Shown: positions 15,900-25,626, counted from the stretch's first letter. The stretch is DNA of 64,000 nt from CALKYB01 sp964510575 (GCA_964510575.1 CAZECN010000003.1:1-64000), one strand, 5' to 3'. Notes: generated by a model not told the origin, from the sequence alone. A program made the numbers and translations.

Positions 15900-17876
15900 A
15901 TGTCAGAGGAAACAAAAGACAAGCAGGTCAGCAGAAAGGTCATAGGAATTGACCTAGGCACAGTAAACTCCTGTGTTTCGGTAATGGGTGACGATGGAAA
16001 ACCAATTGTTATCGCAGACTCAGAAGGGAAAACCACCCAACCCTCAGTATTCGCTTACAATTCAAATCGAGAGCCTGTTGTAGGTCGAGCCGCTCTGGAT
16101 CAAGCTGAAACCAATCGACTCAACACAATATTCGCTATCAAAAGACTAATAGGTCGCAAGTTCAATAGTGAGGCAGTTAGAGAAGCCAGGGAAAAGCTAC
16201 CCTATAAAATTGTAGAGGCTGAAAACGGTGATGCCTGGGTTGAGGTGGATGGAGAGCCTGCAAGTGCAGAAGAGATCTCAGCTAAGGTACTTTCTCACAT
16301 GAAAGAAATAGCAGAGAATTTTCTAGGCGAAACCGTAAACAAGGCCGTTGTGACAGTTCCTGCTCATTTTAATGACGCTCAGCGTCAGGCTACGAAAGAT
16401 GCTGGAGAAATCGCAGGTTTAAAAATACTCAATATGGTAAACGAGCCAACCGCAGCAGCCTTGGCCTATGGTCTTGATCTTCTACAATCCTCGGAAGAAG
16501 AGGAAGACACAGAAGAAAGAATAATAGCTGTATTCGACCTCGGTGGAGGAACTTTCGACGTAACTATACTCGGGTTATACAACGGTAGCTTCGAAGTGAA
16601 GTCTACTAACGGTGATACCTACCTAGGAGGTGAAGACTTTGACCTTGCTCTGGTTAACCACCTACTTGCAATATTTCGAGATCAAGAGGGCATTGATCTA
16701 ACTAATGACAAGGCAGCAATGCAACGCCTTAAAAAGGCGGCAAAGGATGCCAAGCACAAACTTTCCGATGAGATGAGTGCCGAAGTATGCGTTGAGAACG
16801 TAAGCTCAGGCCAATCTGGAGCTCTACCCAAGGATTTAAAAGTTACTATCAACCGAAGGGAGCTAGAGAAGATTTTCGCTCACTTACTAAGAGCCTTAGA
16901 CGCACCATGCCTCGAGGCAATGGAAGATGCTGGGGTAAGCTCTGACACTATCGATGAAGTCGTTTTGGTCGGTGGAATGACCCGTATGCCGTTGATAAAG
17001 AAGAACTGTGAGAGAGTTTTTGGTAAACCACCTATTGATGACATAAATCCTGATACGGCTGTAGCTGACGGAGCAGCTGTCCAGGCGGCACTTATTCAAG
17101 GAATGCTCAAAGGCCTTAGTCTGCAAGATGTAACGTCTTTGGCCTTTGGAATAGAAATTCAGGGCGGTCGCGTAGTTACAATGCTGGAGAAAAACAGTAA
17201 GCTTCCATGTCAATATAAAGAGCTGTTTACTACCTCGAGTCCTAACCAGACTTCGATAAATGTTCACGTTGTTCAAGGTGAAGGAGTCTATTCCGTGGAG
17301 AATAAATCATTAGGTTTGTTCACTCTTAGTGACATTCCCCCAGCACCGCGAGGGGCTCCTAATATCGAAATGTGTTTCGAAGTCGATGTAGATGGAATAA
17401 TTCATGTCTCTGCAAGTGATCTTGACACTGGTCAGGCTAGGAAAATTGATATACTCCCTACCTCCGGTTTAGATCGAGAAGAACTTGAGAAACATAAGCA
17501 GGAAAACATCCAGCACAGAAGGGAACAAGCTCGTCGCGATAAGAAAAATGATAATCGGGAAAATGCTGAAAAAGCCAAGGTCAGCCAAGAACAGGAATTA
17601 AGAAGACAACTGCGGGAAGGAGAAACTACAGCAGAGATGGCTAAAGCTATCTCTGACGCTCAAGCAAAGCTAAAAGCCTCGATCTTCGCACTCCAGTTTA
17701 AGCTAGACATGGAAGGTATAGGATACAGGGGAGAAAGCAGAGAAAGGCTGGACCGAATAATTACCCGGGCAAGAGTCACTCTTGAAGAGAGTGGAACCCT
17801 GGCAGAGTTATTAACAGGCGTTGTAGAAGTAGGGCGAGCCTCTCGGGAATTCGAGGACTATTTGGAACTAGTCTAG
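15900..17876 (+). CDS. dnaK: Hsp70 chaperone, DnaK paralogue
   Basis: 658 aa. The ATPase domain has IGIDLGTVNSC (canonical GTTNSC changed to GTVNSC), VTVPAHFNDAQRQATKDAG, the second phosphate motif FDLGGGTFDVT and the adenosine motif LVGGMTRMP. The substrate-binding domain is recognisable (LFTLSDIPPAPRGAPNIEMCF, IIHVSASDLDTG) but diverged. The lid is Lys/Glu-rich and ends without the disordered acidic tail of standard DnaK. No grpE or dnaJ is adjacent. This points to a specialised paralogue more than to the main heat-shock DnaK, but the latter cannot be excluded. No strong ribosome site precedes the ATG. Confidence 0.8.
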   Translation: MSEETKDKQVSRKVIGIDLGTVNSCVSVMGDDGKPIVIADSEGKTTQPSVFAYNSNREPVVGRAALDQAETNRLNTIFAIKRLIGRKFNSEAVREAREKLPYKIVEAENGDAWVEVDGEPASAEEISAKVLSHMKEIAENFLGETVNKAVVTVPAHFNDAQRQATKDAGEIAGLKILNMVNEPTAAALAYGLDLLQSSEEEEDTEERIIAVFDLGGGTFDVTILGLYNGSFEVKSTNGDTYLGGEDFDLALVNHLLAIFRDQEGIDLTNDKAAMQRLKKAAKDAKHKLSDEMSAEVCVENVSSGQSGALPKDLKVTINRRELEKIFAHLLRALDAPCLEAMEDAGVSSDTIDEVVLVGGMTRMPLIKKNCERVFGKPPIDDINPDTAVADGAAVQAALIQGMLKGLSLQDVTSLAFGIEIQGGRVVTMLEKNSKLPCQYKELFTTSSPNQTSINVHVVQGEGVYSVENKSLGLFTLSDIPPAPRGAPNIEMCFEVDVDGIIHVSASDLDTGQARKIDILPTSGLDREELEKHKQENIQHRREQARRDKKNDNRENAEKAKVSQEQELRRQLREGETTAEMAKAISDAQAKLKASIFALQFKLDMEGIGYRGESRERLDRIITRARVTLEESGTLAELLTGVVEVGRASREFEDYLELV

Positions 17877-17909
17877 TGTTTTTGACGATTTAATTTCCGA
17901 CCTTTTTAG

Positions 17910-17938
17910 TTGACAAATTGTTAAATTTAGTGTAAAGA
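17910..17938 (+). promoter_or_regulatory. Sigma-70-type promoter candidate for the PH-domain gene
   Basis: TTGACA (17910-17915), a 17-nt spacer and TAAAGA (17933-17938). Transcription would start near 17945 and leave a leader of about 200 nt before the ATG at 18151. Confidence 0.5.
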
Positions 17939-18150
17939 CAGAGGAAATAGCCATTTATATAAAGAAGGCTAATTTTATAGGAGGAGACAAGTCTTTAAGT
18001 AATTTCTAAAGGTTAGTGCAAATTTAGCGTGGAAACTAGAACCAAGCTGTTGATTTAACTAAGCTTTTTTTGAAATAATTTTTCTCTTGAACTATTCCAA
18101 ACTAGGAGTAGGGTTAAGGAGTTAAAAGCTGGACAGAGGTCTTTGAAGTA

Positions 18151-18807
18151 ATGAGAATTTTAGATGACAAGGTAATAGAAATGCGCAAGGAAGGTACAAC
18201 CGACCTTCGCAAGATGTTTCCTGTATCACAACGACGTATAGCCAAAAGAGTGTTGCCCTGGGTATTGCTAGCGATTGCTTTGAACTGGGCAGTAATTTCA
18301 TTTGTGTCCTCACTGGATGGTTCCATTAGCGGCTCATTTTTGGAGACAACGCAATCTGTTGCTCTACTTCTCCTATTTGTTTCGATTGTCACCTGCATAG
18401 GCAAGTTCGTATACGAAGAGCTTTATCAAACACGGTATCGTTACGCGATCGAAGCTGGTCACTTAGTAATTTGTAAAGGGCTATTCCTAAAGGAACGTGG
18501 ATCCTTCCCTCTAAGTAGAATTACTGAGGTATACCTAGACCGTTCTTGGTTAGACCTTATATTCGGAATCTATGTTCTTCATGTTTCTACTCCCACTAAC
18601 CACTCTGATGAGTTTGCAAGAATTGTGGGACTAACCCAAAAAAATGCAATGGGACTTCAGGAGATCATAACCAGCTCGGTTGATAGTCCGATTGATATGG
18701 AGATGGCAGAGGTAGGAGCTAGAACTTCACAAGGACTCCCAAAAAGAAAATTCTCAGAAGAAGCCATAAAGAAGGCTGAGAAAACCCGTCCGATAATGGG
18801 CTCCTAA
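18151..18807 (+). CDS. Membrane protein with bacterial PH domain (YdbS/YdbT-like)
   Basis: 218 aa. Two membrane helices lie near residues 35-55 (VLPWVLLAIALNWAVISFV) and 68-88 (SVALLLLFVSIVTCIGKFV). They are followed directly by a bPH2-type domain: TRYRYAIEAGHLVICKGLF, PLSRITEVYLDRSWLDLIFG and YVLHVSTP match the usual 'R(Y/F)...G.....G.....I.......VRV......RLFG...V.I.T' pattern. The C-terminus is basic. Family members are integral membrane proteins of unsettled function. It is monocistronic and convergent with lon. Confidence 0.78.
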   Translation: MRILDDKVIEMRKEGTTDLRKMFPVSQRRIAKRVLPWVLLAIALNWAVISFVSSLDGSISGSFLETTQSVALLLLFVSIVTCIGKFVYEELYQTRYRYAIEAGHLVICKGLFLKERGSFPLSRITEVYLDRSWLDLIFGIYVLHVSTPTNHSDEFARIVGLTQKNAMGLQEIITSSVDSPIDMEMAEVGARTSQGLPKRKFSEEAIKKAEKTRPIMGS

Positions 18808-18863
18808 GAGTTCAAGACTAGTAAAAGAGAAATACTTGTATAGAGTTTAAGCGGAAGCTTAAT

Positions 18864-18901
18864 GCTCCCGACCTGCAAAATGCTAGGCCGGGAGCGTCTT
18901 A
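18864..18901. terminator. Shared stem-loop between convergent genes
   Basis: GCTCCCG (18864-18870) and CGGGAGC (18889-18895) form a 7-bp GC-rich stem between the PH-domain gene and lon, followed by GTCTTATT on the plus strand. The U-tract is weak on both strands. Confidence 0.5.
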
Positions 18902-18909
18902 TTGAAAAC

Positions 18910-21414
18910 CTAGTGAGTAACTAGGTCTGGAGAAGAGTCATCACCCTCCCCCGGCACTGTAACCTTTGGAGCCTTCTTAACATAAAGCTCTTCAAATCGA
19001 TTATCCCTTGCCTCTAAAAGATCCTGGTAATCCTGATGATCATTAATGACTAACGCCTCTTTCAAGACCTCATCCACATGACCCACAGTGATAATCTCAA
19101 CTCCTTTTCGAACCGAGGCTGGAATCTCTTCGATATCCTTTTCGTTGTCCTTAGGAATTAATATCCTGTTTATTCCACCTCTATGAGCGGCAAGGATTTT
19201 TTCCTTCAAACCACCAATTTGTAGCACTCGACCTCGAAGAGTAATCTCACCGGTCATTGCAATATTTCTATCTACTGGGATACCAGTAATCGCAGAAGTA
19301 ATTGCTGTGACCATTGTCACACCAGCTGAAGGACCATCCTTTGGGATAGCTCCTTCAGGAACGTGAATATGAGTATCGATATTAGAGTAAAAATCCCTAG
19401 GCAATCCCAGAATATTTGCTCTGGAACGAACATACATCATCGCAGCCTGAGCAGACTCCTGCATTACATCGCCGAGTTTACCAGTGATGATCAAGCGTCC
19501 TCTTCCAGGCACAATGGAGACCTCGATAACTAACAACTCTCCACCAAGCTCTGTCCAAGCTAAACCAGTAGTAACACCTACCTGGTTCTCATCTTCCTGC
19601 TTACCGTATTTGTATTTCTTAACCCCGAGGAAGTTATCCAAATTATCTAGGGTAATTGTCGCGATTGGCCCTTTATCTTTTTCAGCCTCGGCTTCACTAG
19701 ACTTTTCATCACCCTCTGTATTTTTTACGAGGTTTACAGCAACTTTTCGGCAAACACCTTCAAGAGTTCTCTCGAAGTTACGAACTCCCGCTTCTCTTGT
19801 ATAATGTCTAGTAATCCCCAGAAGCGCCTCATCCTTAAACTCAACTTGGCTCTCTTCAAGACCATTCTTCTCACAAGCACGAGGAATCAAATACTTCTTA
19901 GCTATCTGGGTTTTCTCAAGCTCAGTGTATCCCGCAATATTGATAACTTCCATTCTATCTAGAAGTGGTCTTGGGATTCCACTAAGATTATTCGCGGTAG
20001 TGATGAACATTACTTTTGATAGGTCGTAGTCGACATCTAGGTAATGGTCGTTAAAAGTTTCATTCTGTTCAGGGTCAAGAACCTCAAGTAGAGCACTAGC
20101 TGGGTCTCCTCTGAAGTCAGCTGACATCTTATCAATCTCGTCGAGTAAGAATACCGGATTACTACTCCCCGCTCTCTTCAGAGATTGAATGATTTTACCT
20201 GGCAACGCCCCGATGTAAGTTCGTCTGTGTCCACGAATCTCAGCTTCATCTCTAACACCACCAAGAGCAATTCTTACGAACTCACGACCAGTAGCAGAAG
20301 CAATTGATTTACCAAGGGAGGTTTTACCAACACCTGGAGGTCCAACTAAGCAAAGAATAGGACCTTTAATCTTACCTACTAGTTTTTGAACTGCTAGATA
20401 CTCAAGAATTCTCTCTTTGACTTTGAATAGACCAAAATGATCTTCATCTAAAACGGCTTCCGCTTGGTGAATGTCAATTTTCTCTTCGGAAAACTCCTCC
20501 CAAGGAAGACTAATCATCCAGTCTACGTAGTTGCGAACTACTGTTGCCTCAGCTGACATCGGAGACATCATCTTAAGTTTTCTAACCTCTTTCTCGGTTT
20601 TCTCCCGAGCTTCCTGAGGCATTTCCTTGGCTTTTAACTTGTCTTCAAGCTCTTGAATTTCATTTCTGAAATCGTCTTTCTCACCAAGTTCTTTCTGGAT
20701 GGCACGCATTTGTTCGTTCAGATAGTACTCTTTCTGAGTTTTCTCCATCTGTTTCTTTACGCGCGTTCTAATTCTTTTCTCAACTTGAAGAATTTCGATC
20801 TCGGACTTCATATGACCGTAAATCTTTTCAAGCCTAGCTGAGCTACTGTCAGTCTCTAGGATATCCTGCTTCTCTTCTAGCTTAATATTCAGATGAACTA
20901 TTACTTGGTCAGCTAGTCGAAATGGATCATCAATTGAGTTAATCTGATGAATCATTTCAGGGCTAATTTTTTTGCCCAGCTTTACGTAGTTCTCAAAAGA
21001 AGTTTTTACTGACCTAATTAAAGCTTTCAGCTCTGAGTCAGTCTCTGTATCCTCAGGCAACTCATTCACATCAACCAAGAAGTAATCCTCAGTTTCAACA
21101 AACTTATCAATTCTAGCTCTTTTCTTACCCTCGACTAAGACTTTTACGGTACCGTCAGCAAGCTTCATCATTTGCATGATCTCTCCCAAGGTTCCCACCT
21201 CGAAGATATCATCTGGACCAGGGTGATGAGTTTTGGCATCTCTTTGAGCTGCCAGCATAATCGGCTTCTTCTGCTTCTCAGCCTCTTCAAGAGCACGAAC
21301 GCTTTTCTCTCTACCCACAAAAAGTGGAACCACCATTTGAGGGAATATAATAATGTCCCTCAACGCTAAGAGAGGAACCGGGTTTTCGATTTGTTCGTTT
21401 TTTTCTTCGCTCAT
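18910..21414 (-). CDS. lon: ATP-dependent protease Lon
   Basis: 834 aa, the normal length for LonA. The order is an N-terminal substrate domain (VPLLALRDIIIFPQMVVPLF), a coiled-coil linker, an AAA+ module with Walker A GPPGVGKTSL and Walker B VFLLDEIDKM, and a C-terminal protease domain with catalytic Ser696 (PKDGPSAG) and Lys739 (GGLKEK). It degrades misfolded and regulatory proteins in the cytoplasm. It follows tig-clpP-clpX on the same strand after a 340-bp gap, so it probably has its own promoter. The C-terminal tail after the protease domain is short and acidic. Confidence 0.97.
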   Translation of the reverse strand: MSEEKNEQIENPVPLLALRDIIIFPQMVVPLFVGREKSVRALEEAEKQKKPIMLAAQRDAKTHHPGPDDIFEVGTLGEIMQMMKLADGTVKVLVEGKKRARIDKFVETEDYFLVDVNELPEDTETDSELKALIRSVKTSFENYVKLGKKISPEMIHQINSIDDPFRLADQVIVHLNIKLEEKQDILETDSSSARLEKIYGHMKSEIEILQVEKRIRTRVKKQMEKTQKEYYLNEQMRAIQKELGEKDDFRNEIQELEDKLKAKEMPQEAREKTEKEVRKLKMMSPMSAEATVVRNYVDWMISLPWEEFSEEKIDIHQAEAVLDEDHFGLFKVKERILEYLAVQKLVGKIKGPILCLVGPPGVGKTSLGKSIASATGREFVRIALGGVRDEAEIRGHRRTYIGALPGKIIQSLKRAGSSNPVFLLDEIDKMSADFRGDPASALLEVLDPEQNETFNDHYLDVDYDLSKVMFITTANNLSGIPRPLLDRMEVINIAGYTELEKTQIAKKYLIPRACEKNGLEESQVEFKDEALLGITRHYTREAGVRNFERTLEGVCRKVAVNLVKNTEGDEKSSEAEAEKDKGPIATITLDNLDNFLGVKKYKYGKQEDENQVGVTTGLAWTELGGELLVIEVSIVPGRGRLIITGKLGDVMQESAQAAMMYVRSRANILGLPRDFYSNIDTHIHVPEGAIPKDGPSAGVTMVTAITSAITGIPVDRNIAMTGEITLRGRVLQIGGLKEKILAAHRGGINRILIPKDNEKDIEEIPASVRKGVEIITVGHVDEVLKEALVINDHQDYQDLLEARDNRFEELYVKKAPKVTVPGEGDDSSPDLVTH

Positions 21415-21754
21415 AAAAATACCTGAAATAACGCCAAAATATAAATCTTGTTACTTACCTATAGCTTCAACAACACAGACCACTACTTTCACCAATAAAA
21501 CCAAAGCCATTTGGCAAAACCATCTACCTAAAGACTAAACTAGGACCATTCAACAGGCCAGCAAAGAATCTAGACTAGCTAAGTTTTTCCTTGGGACTGT
21601 GAAGGCCTAAGAAACACTTAAATATTAAGACGCTGATTCTGAGGAAGTTGATACAATTTCTTTTCCACAGAATAAAAGCACTATTCTAGTGTCTAAATAC
21701 CTCCCCATCAGCTCGACACGGCAATCTCGCCAGCGATCTTAAAAGTAGCTTGTT
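21415..21754. other. clpX-lon intergenic region
   Basis: About 340 bases between the clpX stop and the lon start on the minus strand. I see no further gene and no clear terminator. It must contain the lon promoter; no perfect heat-shock or sigma-70 hexamer pair stood out by eye. Confidence 0.4.
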
Positions 21755-23002
21755 TTAGGCCGATTCAGCCTTGTGCTCGTAAACGACCAAGGGCTGTTCG
21801 CCACGAGAGATGCTTTCCTCCGAGATGACTATCTCTTTGATATCCTCGTCTGACGGGATCTCATACATCAGGTCTAGCATGACTTCTTCAAGTATCGCCC
21901 TCAGTCCCCTTGCTCCCAGCTTTCTTTCTATTGAAAGCTTCGCAACAGCTTTTAAGGACTCGTCAGTAAACTTAAGTCCAACGTTCTCCATTTCGAAAAG
22001 TCGCTGGTATTGTTTCACCAAAGCATTCTTAGGTTTACTTAAAATATTGACCAAGGCCTGCTCTGAAAGCTCTCTAAGGGTGGCTACTACGGGCAGCCTT
22101 CCAACAAACTCAGGGATCAGACCGTACTTGAGTAAGTCTTCAGGTTGAGTCTCCGAAAGAAGATCACTTTTATCCGCCTTAGGTTGAACCTTGGAACTAA
22201 AGCCCATGGAGTTACCAAAAGACCTCTTAGAGATGATATCCTCAAGCCCCATAAAGGCCCCACCACAAATAAATAAGATATTTGAAGTATCAACCTGAAG
22301 GAACTCTTGCTGTGGATGCTTCCTACCACCTTTTGGGGGAATGCTGGCAGTGGTCCCCTCTATTATTTTAAGCAAAGCTTGCTGAACTCCTTCACCCGAG
22401 ACGTCTCTAGTTATTGAAGGATTTTCAGACTTCTTAGAAATCTTATCGATCTCGTCAATGTAAACGATCCCTCTCTGAGCCTTTTCAACATCATAATCGG
22501 CTGCCTGCAAAAGATTTAAAATTATATTCTCTACATCCTCACCAACGTAACCAGCCTCAGTCAGGTTGGTAGCATCAGCAATCGTAAAAGGGACATCAAT
22601 TAGCCGGGCCAGAGTTTGAGCCAAAAGGGTTTTACCCGAGCCAGTCGGCCCAACCAAAAGGATATTACTCTTGGCTAACTCAACTCCACCTTTAGTGCTA
22701 GAATCTTCAACCCTCTTGTAGTGATTGTATACCGCTACAGATAGGATTTTTTTGGCATCCTCTTGGTCAATAACGTAGTCATCGAGGAAGGCTTTAATCT
22801 CTTTTGGCTTTGGAATACTGATTGAGGTTTCGCCAGTAGTCTCCTCCGCAACTTCATCAAGAATAATGTCGTTACAAAGATCTATGCACTGGTCGCATAT
22901 ATAAACCCCAGGACCAGCAATTAGCTTTCGAACTTCATCTTGGCTAGCTCCACAGAAGCTGCAAACTAAACCGGACTGATTTCTATCGCTGGACTTACTC
23001 AA
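21755..23002 (-). CDS. clpX: ClpX, ATP-binding subunit of ClpXP
   Basis: 415 aa. An N-terminal C4 zinc domain (Cys14, Cys17, Cys36, Cys39) is followed by the AAA+ core: Walker A GPTGSGKT, the pore loop GYVGEDVE, Walker B IVYIDEIDKI, the RKH loop in GGRKHPQQ and the C-terminal small domain. It unfolds tagged substrates and feeds them to ClpP. The start is a TTG at 23000-23002 with AGGA 8 nt upstream; no ATG gives the full zinc domain. It sits about 100 nt downstream of clpP and is probably in one operon with tig and clpP. Confidence 0.97.
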   Translation of the reverse strand: MSKSSDRNQSGLVCSFCGASQDEVRKLIAGPGVYICDQCIDLCNDIILDEVAEETTGETSISIPKPKEIKAFLDDYVIDQEDAKKILSVAVYNHYKRVEDSSTKGGVELAKSNILLVGPTGSGKTLLAQTLARLIDVPFTIADATNLTEAGYVGEDVENIILNLLQAADYDVEKAQRGIVYIDEIDKISKKSENPSITRDVSGEGVQQALLKIIEGTTASIPPKGGRKHPQQEFLQVDTSNILFICGGAFMGLEDIISKRSFGNSMGFSSKVQPKADKSDLLSETQPEDLLKYGLIPEFVGRLPVVATLRELSEQALVNILSKPKNALVKQYQRLFEMENVGLKFTDESLKAVAKLSIERKLGARGLRAILEEVMLDLMYEIPSDEDIKEIVISEESISRGEQPLVVYEHKAESA

Positions 23003-23108
23003 GGTGAATTCCTAAGAGGTTTTTAATCTGAGTATCTATTATACCGGAGGCTCGCAGCCAAGCCAAGCTACTTTCTAGGCATGCACCAACGGTAACCTAT
23101 CAAACAGA

Positions 23109-23711
23109 CTAGCTATTTTTAATTGGAGTAGGTCTCTTAGATACTACCGAATCAACTATTCCGTAGTCCTTAGCCTCTTTAGCGGACATGAAGTTGTCAC
23201 GCTCAGTATCAGCAGCGACTTCCTTAACCTCTCTATCACAATGCCTAGCGAAAGATTCATTAAGTCCCTTCTTGAGTCTCTTCATTTCTTCGGCATGAAT
23301 TTCAACATCAGTTACCTGACCTTGAAAACCTCCCGATGGTTGGTGGATCATGATTCGAGCATGAGGCAAAGCTGCGCGCTTACCTTTTGTTCCAGCAGAA
23401 AGAAGAAAAGCTCCCATACTGGCAGCTTGTCCGAGACATAAAGTTGAAATGTCAGCGGAGACATATTCCATTGTGTCGTATATTGCGAGACCAGCTGTTA
23501 CAGATCCTCCAGGAGAATTAATGTAAAAGAAAATATCTTTTGAAGGATCTTCACTTTCTAAAAACAAGAATTGAGCAATGATAACATTAGCTACGGCGTC
23601 ATTAACCTCTGAGCCAAGAAACACGATGCGGTCTTTAAGCAGGCGCGAGTATATATCGTAGGATCTCTCTCCGCGGCCGGTTTGCTCTATAACGTATGGT
23701 ACGTAGTTCAT
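23109..23711 (-). CDS. clpP: ClpP protease subunit
   Basis: 200 aa, ATG with GAGGAAT upstream. The serine-protease triad is Ser98 (GQAASMGAF), His123 (IMIHQPSGG) and Asp172 (ERDNFMSAKEA). The N-terminal YVPYVIEQTGRGERSYDIYS and the handle region are standard. It forms the two-ring tetradecamer that degrades substrates delivered by ClpX. It lies 39 nt after tig and upstream of clpX, the usual bacterial order. Confidence 0.97.
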   Translation of the reverse strand: MNYVPYVIEQTGRGERSYDIYSRLLKDRIVFLGSEVNDAVANVIIAQFLFLESEDPSKDIFFYINSPGGSVTAGLAIYDTMEYVSADISTLCLGQAASMGAFLLSAGTKGKRAALPHARIMIHQPSGGFQGQVTDVEIHAEEMKRLKKGLNESFARHCDREVKEVAADTERDNFMSAKEAKDYGIVDSVVSKRPTPIKNS

Positions 23712-23750
23712 CTATGATTCCTCAGTTCAGTTTTTGGCTAGGTTAAAAGC

Positions 23751-25091
23751 CTACTCTTTGTCTTTCGCAGCAGCTTTTTTCTTCCCACCTTTCTTTTTAT
23801 CCTCTTTTTCAGGTTTCGAAGCCTGAATTTTGCAATCGGCAAGAAGGCTTTCCATCACCTTTTCACGAGCAAGGTGAGATTTTAACCGATCCAGCGACTT
23901 CGGCAAATCATAAATCTTCTTTATTTCGTCAACTCCCACACTAGACTGTTTAGCTTCTTTCTCTAGCCATTCGTCAACGTCCTTGTCCCCTATCTCGATT
24001 TCCTCTTGTTCGACAATCCTCTCAAGGGCGACTCCCTGCTTGACACGCATCTCAGCTCTTTCCCCGAGACTCTCCCTGAAACCTTCAACGCTAATCTGGT
24101 AAGACTTCTTATCATTGGGGTCTAATAGTCTGGCTTCAAAAAGGATATTTCTAATCTCTTCATCTACAAGAATACCAGGAACTTCAAACTTCAGTTTCTC
24201 GAGCAAAGTGGAAAAATAACCCTCCACTTTGGCTTGGTGATTTCTTCGCTCGATGTCCCGATCAATTGTGTCTTTAATCTGCTTTTTAAGTGCAGCAAGA
24301 TCATCTGCAACTTCTTTCTCTTTGACAAACTCATCGGTTAGTTCAGGAATCTTTCGCTCGCTAATTTCATGCACTGTTATTGAATAGCTAGCTTTCTTGC
24401 CGGCAATCGCTGGGTTAGCAATATCCTCAGCCATATCAACTTCAATGCTTTGCTCCTTCTCCTTCTCAAGGCCGATCATGGCCTTTTCAAAGTTTTCAGG
24501 CACTGAACTTGCTCCAAGAAGAATGGTTACTTCTTTGGCTTCAGAACCATCAAAAGGCTCGCCATCTATTGTTCCCGAGTAAGAAACCTTAAGTAAGTCC
24601 CCCTTCTTTACCTTACTCCGCTTAACCGGTTCGCTTGATGCAAACATCTCAGCAACTCGCGTTAGCTCGGAGTCCATCAACTCGTCAGTATACTCTGTAA
24701 CCTCGCATTCAAAGCTAAGCTTTTTATAATCCTTTATCTCCGGCGCCGGGTATAACTCTACAGCAGCAGAAATTTCGACATCTTTCCCTTCTTCAATAGG
24801 CTTGATGTCAATTTTTGGATAACCCACTACGTTGAGCTTGTGATCGTCTAGAGCTTCTCGGTAAGCCTGAGAAACTAGTTCCTCCAGAACATCATTCTGG
24901 ATTCTATCGCCATACATTTTCTCAACTACTTGGCGAGGAGCCTTTCCGGGTCGAAATCCTTTAATGCGGGCCTGCTGCGCGGCTTTATTAACGCCAGAAG
25001 AGAATTTCTCATCATACTGGCCTCTAGGAATTAATATTTTAATATCTCTGGAAACTTCGCCAGTTTCTTCGATCGATACTTTCGCACTCAT
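23751..25091 (-). CDS. tig: Trigger factor, ribosome-bound chaperone and PPIase
   Basis: 446 aa, ATG with AAGGA upstream. The N-terminal ribosome-binding domain carries the signature GFRPGKAPRQVVEKMYG (residues 45-61). The FKBP-like PPIase domain follows (KKGDLLKVSYSGTIDGEPFDGS), then a helical C-terminal substrate domain. It ends in a Lys/Glu-rich tail (KPEKEDKKKGGKKKAAAKD) that many homologues lack and that may add ribosome or RNA affinity. It is first of the tig-clpP-clpX unit. Confidence 0.96.
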   Translation of the reverse strand: MSAKVSIEETGEVSRDIKILIPRGQYDEKFSSGVNKAAQQARIKGFRPGKAPRQVVEKMYGDRIQNDVLEELVSQAYREALDDHKLNVVGYPKIDIKPIEEGKDVEISAAVELYPAPEIKDYKKLSFECEVTEYTDELMDSELTRVAEMFASSEPVKRSKVKKGDLLKVSYSGTIDGEPFDGSEAKEVTILLGASSVPENFEKAMIGLEKEKEQSIEVDMAEDIANPAIAGKKASYSITVHEISERKIPELTDEFVKEKEVADDLAALKKQIKDTIDRDIERRNHQAKVEGYFSTLLEKLKFEVPGILVDEEIRNILFEARLLDPNDKKSYQISVEGFRESLGERAEMRVKQGVALERIVEQEEIEIGDKDVDEWLEKEAKQSSVGVDEIKKIYDLPKSLDRLKSHLAREKVMESLLADCKIQASKPEKEDKKKGGKKKAAAKDKE

Positions 25092-25202
25092 CTTTGTATT
25101 CCTTTAAAAGAATTGAGGAGCTTTCACTCTCAGTCGAGGTTGACCACTTCGGGCCCAGTCGCTTCGTGACTAAAATAATATAAGAGGGGTCAGAAAAAAA
25201 TA

Positions 25203-25285
25203 TGCGGGAGAAGGGACTCGAACCCCCACGCGCTAGGCGCACTAGATCCTAAGTCTAGCGTGTCTACCAGTTCCACCACTCCCGC
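25203..25285 (-). tRNA. tRNA-Leu (anticodon TAG)
   Basis: The minus strand folds as a class II tRNA with a long variable arm. The acceptor GCGGGAG pairs with CTCCCGC, the anticodon loop is CTTAGGA with TAG, and the T loop is GTTCGAGTCC. The CCA end is not encoded, unlike the other three tRNAs in this window, and must be added. It lies upstream of tig on the same strand. Confidence 0.96.
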
Positions 25286-25470
25286 AGTGGGGGCAAGGGA
25301 TATCAAAGACCGGCAGCTGAATCAATGAAGATTACCTTAAAATATGGCTTCGGGACCTCTTGTTAAGACTAATTCTCAAACCAACCAATAAAGGTGACTA
25401 ATATTATGTTTAAATTCAAGCTAACACTATGGTATAACTAGCTTTAATAATCAAATCATATCTCAATGAT

Positions 25471-25500
25471 TTGCTTTGGCAAGTAAAATAGTGCTAAAAT
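25471..25500 (+). promoter_or_regulatory. Sigma-70-type promoter candidate
   Basis: TTGCTT (25471-25476), an 18-nt spacer and TAAAAT (25495-25500), upstream of the secreted beta-helix gene. The start site would fall near 25507, at the base of the following stem-loop. Confidence 0.45.
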
Positions 25501-25501
25501 T

Positions 25502-25567
25502 GCACCGTCCCTAGGTTTGTCACCGTCTAAAGTAACAGACCCGAAAACCTAGCCTTGTGCTTTTTAT
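25502..25567 (+). promoter_or_regulatory. Terminator-like stem-loop in the leader (possible attenuator)
   Basis: An outer stem GCAC (25502-25505)/GTGC (25557-25560) and a main stem CTAGGTTT (25511-25518)/AAACCTAG (25545-25552) enclose a loop containing GTC/GAC. The structure runs into TTTTTATT. It stands 60 nt before the ATG at 25627, and no plus-strand gene precedes it. It may attenuate the downstream gene or end a short RNA. No known riboswitch class matches. Confidence 0.5.
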
Positions 25568-25626
25568 TCTTTAAACGAAGAATTTTTTGTTGGAGGGGCT
25601 TAAAAGATACTTTTTTCAGGAGACCC

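Larger units (their letters stand above)
25286..25626. other. Promoter and leader region of the beta-helix gene
   Basis: The region is AT-rich. It contains the promoter candidate at 25471-25500 and a terminator-like stem-loop at 25502-25567, both described separately. I see no other gene. Confidence 0.5.
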
